Shown one piece after another: positions 60,179-64,000 of a stretch of DNA of 64,000 bases. The translations under genes and the position numbers were made by a program. Location: the NCBI GenBank assembly GCA_024138025.1, contig JAMXBD010000720.1, forward strand, positions 372,001 to 436,000, written 5' to 3'. Position 1 is the first letter of the stretch. Every line of letters begins with the position of its first letter. This stretch comes from Combretum micranthum. Taxonomy: Eukaryota; Streptophyta; Magnoliopsida; Myrtales; Combretaceae. The notes below the pieces were generated by a model that saw only the letters and a list, made by a program, of their open reading frames with translations, had not been told where the DNA came from and did no database searches.

Positions 60179-61194
60179 TCAAAGGTAACCCTAGAGTTAT
60201 TAAAGGGGATAGTGAACCAATTATTCAACTCCCGAACTGGACGGGAGCTGCAAGAAGGCTCCAGAACCGATGCAGTATCTGGTTTCTGGACATGAGCCGG
60301 TTGTGGGAATGTGACTTTGATATCTGGAGACTCGATAGGGGTATTATACCATTCTTCTCCTTTCTTCTTTCGGGCTTTCTTTTTCATCTCTTCTATCTCA
60401 ACCGGAGTAGGAACATATCCCAGTCCAAATGTCCCTAAATGTCCCTCTTTTTGAATCATATTGGCTTCTTCAAAGATTTGTAAACCAAAGTCTTCGGATC
60501 CTTCTTCGCCAATATAGGGTATAGCAGTGTCTTTGAAGATAGCATGGTCTTGTTCTCCTAATACCGTAACGATTTGTCCATTTGTTATAAACTTGACCAT
60601 CTGATGCAGACTAGACGGTATTGCCCCAGCTGAGTGAATCCAAGGCCTTCCAAGTAACAAATTGAATGATCTTGGTATGTCTAGAACTTGGAATGGAATA
60701 GTAAAGTCTTGTGGGCCAATAGTAACTTCCAAGTCTATTTCTCCTGATATGCCTCTCTTGGATCCATCAAAAGCTCTAACAATAGTAGAACTGGACCGGA
60801 GGTTAGATGCATCGATACCAAGTAAGTTCAAAGTAGCCAATGGACAAACATTCAAAGACGACCCATTATCGATGAGGACTCGGGCTACAATCATTCCATT
60901 ACATTTGGCCATTATGAATAGGGGCTTCGTGTGTTGAGTGCCTTCTGCTCCCAACTCATCAGGTGAGAAAGAGATTTGATCCAAAGCAAATACCGAATTT
61001 ACTACATGTTCCATTGTTTCAGTAGCAACACCTTCGGGAACCTTGATTTGTTGGAGTATCTTAAAGAGAGCCTCCCGGTGTTTTTCAGAAGTCATTAACA
61101 AACCCATTAAGGATATTTGAGCCGGGACTTTAGCGAGTTGATCAGCAATCTTATAGTCACTTATCTTCATAATCTTGGTCAATTGTTTTCTCAT
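60179..61194 (-). pseudogene. Aspartic protease domain
   Basis: The single open frame of about 339 codons is intact by itself. A conserved helical segment (ISLMGLLMTSEKHREAL, residues about 27-43) precedes the protease core with VLIDNGSSLNVCPL (about residues 107-119), where the active-site triad is Asp-Asn-Gly, and the second conserved block NLLLGRPWIHSAGA. DNGSS is usual in this group. A charged tail with KKKARKKKGEE leads to the intron donor. The protease would cleave the gag-pol polyprotein. It overlaps the end of the gag frame by about 37 bp in another frame, so a frame change is needed between them; the net shift equals one inserted or two missing bases. Confidence 0.9.
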
Positions 61195-62871
61195 CAGATT
61201 CCTCCTCCTTTTTCTTATCTTTTCTTAGTGGGAAGAATTCCTCTGCTAATGTTTTCTCTCTTTCGGGCTCTGAAGATTTCCCAAGTTTTCCGACCATGGG
61301 CCTAGGAACTTGATTAACAGCTTGATAGTTGAACGGGGCGGCTTTATAGTCTTTCGGTGCAATGGGCACATGGAATTGATACCTCATCGATTTCACCTCA
61401 TATGGGGCTTCTTTCTGCTCTCCTTGACATTGGATAACTATCTTCTTTGGATTGGACTGGATCATTCCGATAAAAGGCTCGGGTTCTTCAATCGTGATCA
61501 TGTTGATCGTGGGCCCATGGTTTGGGAGAGGATTGGTGTTGACATTAGGGGTCGGGGTTTCAACGAAATCTAGTTGGACCAATTTAGCATCAATGAGGTC
61601 TTGAATCTTGTTCCGAAGCCTCCAACAATAGTCAGTAGAATGACCTATTTGCCCCAAATGATAATCGCATTTTTGCTCGGGGTTATAATATCTGGGTTTG
61701 TAGTCTTCTCTAGGTGTTTCAAAGGTGATCAGATTGTCAGCTCTAAGCCGGGCTAGAACTTGGCTAAGGGGTACGGGAATTTTGGTGAACTGTCTTCTGG
61801 GTCTATTGAATGGTTGGTTTTGGGATTGTGGTTGTTGTGACGGGTGAAGGGTTGATTAGTGTTTGGGGTTTGTTGGTAGGTGTAGGATTGAGTAGGTTTA
61901 GTGTATGGGGTTGAGCTGACTACACTAACAGTGGTATCCTTCCCTTTGTTATTGTTGGAGTACTTGAAATTTGTAGCCTTTTTCTCCACGTGGATCCTCC
62001 CGGTAATAATGGCACTTTCAATTCTACACCCCAATACTATCTCAGAGAAATTAGCAGTAGTGTGTCCAATGAGATGAGTAAAGAAGGTTCTTCTAAAGTA
62101 TTGATGAAAGTGAATGTCAAATCTTTCTCCGGGATAGGGGTAGATACCATAGATGCCATTGATCTCCATCTTTGAGCATATTCCTTAAAGGACTCATCTT
62201 TCTTCTTCCTCATATTACTTAAATCCCACATAGAAGGGGCCACTTCAATATTGAACTTATATTGATTGTAGAAAGCCCTAGCCAATTTGTCCCAAGTATT
62301 AATCTCATCAAGATCCAAATGAGCATACCATGCTAAAGCTGGACCGGTAAGGCTATCCTGAAAAGTTTGGATCATGAATTGCTCATATTGAGTGTACCGG
62401 CTCATCTTCCTCACATAGAGCCTAGTATGCAACTTTGGACAACCAGTACCATCATACTTTTCAAAGTCGGGAATCTTGAACTTCTCGGGAAAGCTCCCGC
62501 TTCGATTGTAGGAAAGCTTGTGATTCCAGTTTGATCAAATCCTTCCATTTTCTCAAAAACTTTGAGTTTCTCATTGAATTGAGAAAGAAGCCTTTTCTCC
62601 ATTTCTTTGTTTTGAGCCTCAATTTCCTTCTTAAACTCAGAAGAATCGGTTTCGACAATGGCTAGTGGTTCATGATTAATTACTTGTTCCTCAATAGTTT
62701 GACTATCGTTCCTTTCTTTACCCCAGAATGTCCTGCGGTAGTATCTTGAGGGGCCTTAAGGTTTTGCGTGAGAAGATTCATTTGCTCGGCCATTCGGAAT
62801 ACCATTTGTTCCAAAGTAGTAAGCCTTTGCTCGGACATCGCATTGGAATTATTGTCGTTGTTGCTAGCCAT
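61157..62871 (-). pseudogene. gag (capsid and zinc-knuckle nucleocapsid), frames broken
   Basis: An ATG at 62871-62869 begins MASNNDNNSNAMSEQRLTTL. The retrotransposon gag domain is in the next pieces: YTQYEQFMIQTFQDSLTGPA, then LARAFYNQYKFN and FKEYAQRWRSMAS. A proline- and glutamine-rich linker follows (61753-61990). A CCHC-like zinc knuckle of the form C-x2-H-x5-GH-x4-C (CDYHLGQIGHSTDYC) lies at about 61672-61628. The reading frame changes near 62721 (G run), 62500, 62094 (T run) and about 61800-61830; each change has the sign of one missing base. Gag would form the virus-like particle in the cytoplasm. The usual order gag-protease is kept. Confidence 0.85.
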
Positions 62872-63820
62872 TCTGGATTTAGACCTAGTGATGATTGGAC
62901 TTCGAACCGGGTCTACCGTTTAGGAGCTATCTTTTAGAAACTGATGTTCAAAAACAAAATTTCCATAGTTTAGTGAAGAAAATGTATATATTATTATATA
63001 TTTATTATATGATTCTCAACAAAATGAGCAAACGGTTAGCGGTTAATATATACACAAAAACAAATAAACTAGCAAAGAATATACAAGAACATGTAGAGAC
63101 AAGAATATATATATGGAAAAGAAAAACGCATGCGCATGTAAATTGAGATGATGATGAAACTTTGTAGCAAAAAACCATTTTATTTCATTAAAGCTGAATT
63201 TACTCAAGGAGTCAAATACATGACCTAAACAAAGAAAATTTTATCCTAAACCAAACGCCATTTCTTTATTCTACCTATTACAAAGAGATGTGTTACAACA
63301 CGGTATATACATTTACATACACTAAACAATACAAAGACAAAAACGGGTTACAAGGATTTACAAGAACATTTACATAACGGATTACAAGGAAAGTTAACTC
63401 CTATAAATTCAGCTTTTGTTTTGTAAAGCAAATTTTGAAAAACATTTTGATTGCCACAAAGCTTGATCATCATCTCCTTCATGTAGTGATGCAAGAAGGG
63501 TGGGTTCTAAAGGTCCCCCAATTAATGGGCCATGGGCCACATTAACCGGAGTGGGAGGCTAATTCGTGTCTCGAATGGTGGGTAACCACAACACCGAGAC
63601 CTACTGGTGCCTCCCGTCCTAAGTTTACCTAAGGTGGCCCGGGTTTGACCACATCTAGCACACATTTTTTTTCAAAAGTAAATATCCCCTCCATAATCTA
63701 TATAGATAATATCTGCACATAAGCACACGGTTAGCACAAATATCTACAAATATACAAGATATTAAAAAAGAAAGCAATTTATATATGAAAAGCATAAAGT
63801 GGCTAGCCCTCTAAAAATGG
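62872..63820 (-). other. Leader between primer binding site and gag
   Basis: About 950 bp without a convincing coding frame. A GC-richer patch at 63490-63660 contains GGTGCCTCCCGTCC and GGTGGCCCGGGTTTGACC. Long leaders are usual for Tat/Ogre elements. RNA packaging or dimer signals could lie here, but none is identified. Confidence 0.5.
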
Positions 63821-63838
63821 TCCCCAGTGGAGTCGCCA
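63821..63838 (-). other. Primer binding site
   Basis: On the minus strand TGGCGACTCCACTGGGGA lies 3 nt inside the right LTR (63842). It starts with TGG, complementary to a tRNA CCA end, and is the type of site used by Tat/Ogre elements, reported to match tRNA-Arg. The tRNA identity is from memory and was not checked. Confidence 0.85.
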
Positions 63839-63841
63839 AGC

Positions 63842-64000
63842 TGTCGAGCCTGGTTTTTTTCTTTTTCGATTTCCTTTAATCCGATTCGTACTAAACCCTA
63901 ACCCATTCAATACGAATCCTCGACTAAGAATTAAAGGAAATTTTGAATTTTTAAAACATTTTGGAGTCGCCACTCGACTAAAGTCGAGAAAAAAAATAAA
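63842..64000 (-). repeat. Right LTR (5' LTR), cut by the window end
   Basis: It starts TGTCGAGCCTGG. The visible 159 bp equal the start of the left LTR except for two poly-T tracts (7 and 5 T here against 8 and 10 T). About 2.85 kb should lie beyond the window. Confidence 0.95.

Larger units (their letters stand above)
52284..64000 (-). mobile_element. Tat/Ogre-type Ty3-gypsy LTR retrotransposon, almost complete
   Basis: The element lies on the minus strand. Its left LTR is 52284-55293 and its right LTR starts at 63842 and leaves the window, so the internal region is 8548 bp. From right to left it has the primer site, a leader of about 950 bp, gag, protease, a short intron, reverse transcriptase, a degenerate RNase H, a second RNase H, integrase, an untranslated repeat region and the polypurine tract. 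The second RNase H, the protease-RT intron, the long LTR and the LTR phrase GGTGCCTACGTACC mark the Tat/Ogre group. The coding frames are broken about a dozen times, yet both LTRs look nearly identical where visible. Confidence 0.95.

Noticed and set aside
62895..63146. Plus-strand open frame in the Tat leader
   Set aside because: Opposite strand to the element, AT-rich, no domain.

Overview
This window looks like intergenic DNA from a nuclear chromosome of a flowering plant, probably a eudicot. It is AT-rich and full of simple repeats. Nearly everything recognisable is a transposable element of a typical plant lineage: Tat/Ogre Ty3-gypsy, Copia, CACTA, hAT, MULE, MITEs and tRNA-derived SINEs. 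I found no intact host gene, rRNA, genuine tRNA or CRISPR array. The species cannot be named from the sequence.

Layout. About 295-6352 is a tandem array of a small non-autonomous LTR retrotransposon, read as five LTRs alternating with four internal domains of about 350 bp. It abuts the 3' end of a CACTA transposon (to about 7755). From 8056 to 12490 come a hAT-like element, two SINEs, a MULE-type MITE and a possible gypsy LTR remnant. 12491-26507 is a direct tandem duplication of a block of about 4.5 kb. Copy B (16959-26507) carries a 4939-bp hAT transposon (19286-24224) with an 8-bp target duplication, and copy A keeps the matching empty site at 14662-14669. 26508-46004 holds scattered hAT and MULE MITEs, a 72-bp minisatellite, a SIRE/Maximus-like LTR, a Copia 5'-end relic, a 743-bp hAT relative and a probable 3.4-kb solo LTR of chromovirus type. 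47058-52272 holds two MITEs and a MULE of about 4.1 kb with long terminal inverted repeats, which itself contains two MITEs.

52284-64000 is a Tat/Ogre-type Ty3-gypsy retrotransposon on the minus strand. It has a 3010-bp LTR, a polypurine tract, gag, protease, a 152-bp putative intron, reverse transcriptase, a degenerate RNase H, a second (archaeal-type) RNase H, integrase, a long leader and a primer binding site. The other LTR begins at 63842 and runs off the window.

How the parts relate. The Tat element is nearly complete and the visible parts of its LTRs differ only in poly-T length, yet its coding region is broken many times. Almost every break is a single missing base in a short homopolymer, which points to consensus errors in the sequence or to a very recent defective copy. 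The hAT, MULE, Copia and CACTA coding remnants are older pseudogenes with in-frame stops. The tandem duplication, its empty hAT site and the LTR array show that unequal recombination as well as transposition shaped this locus.
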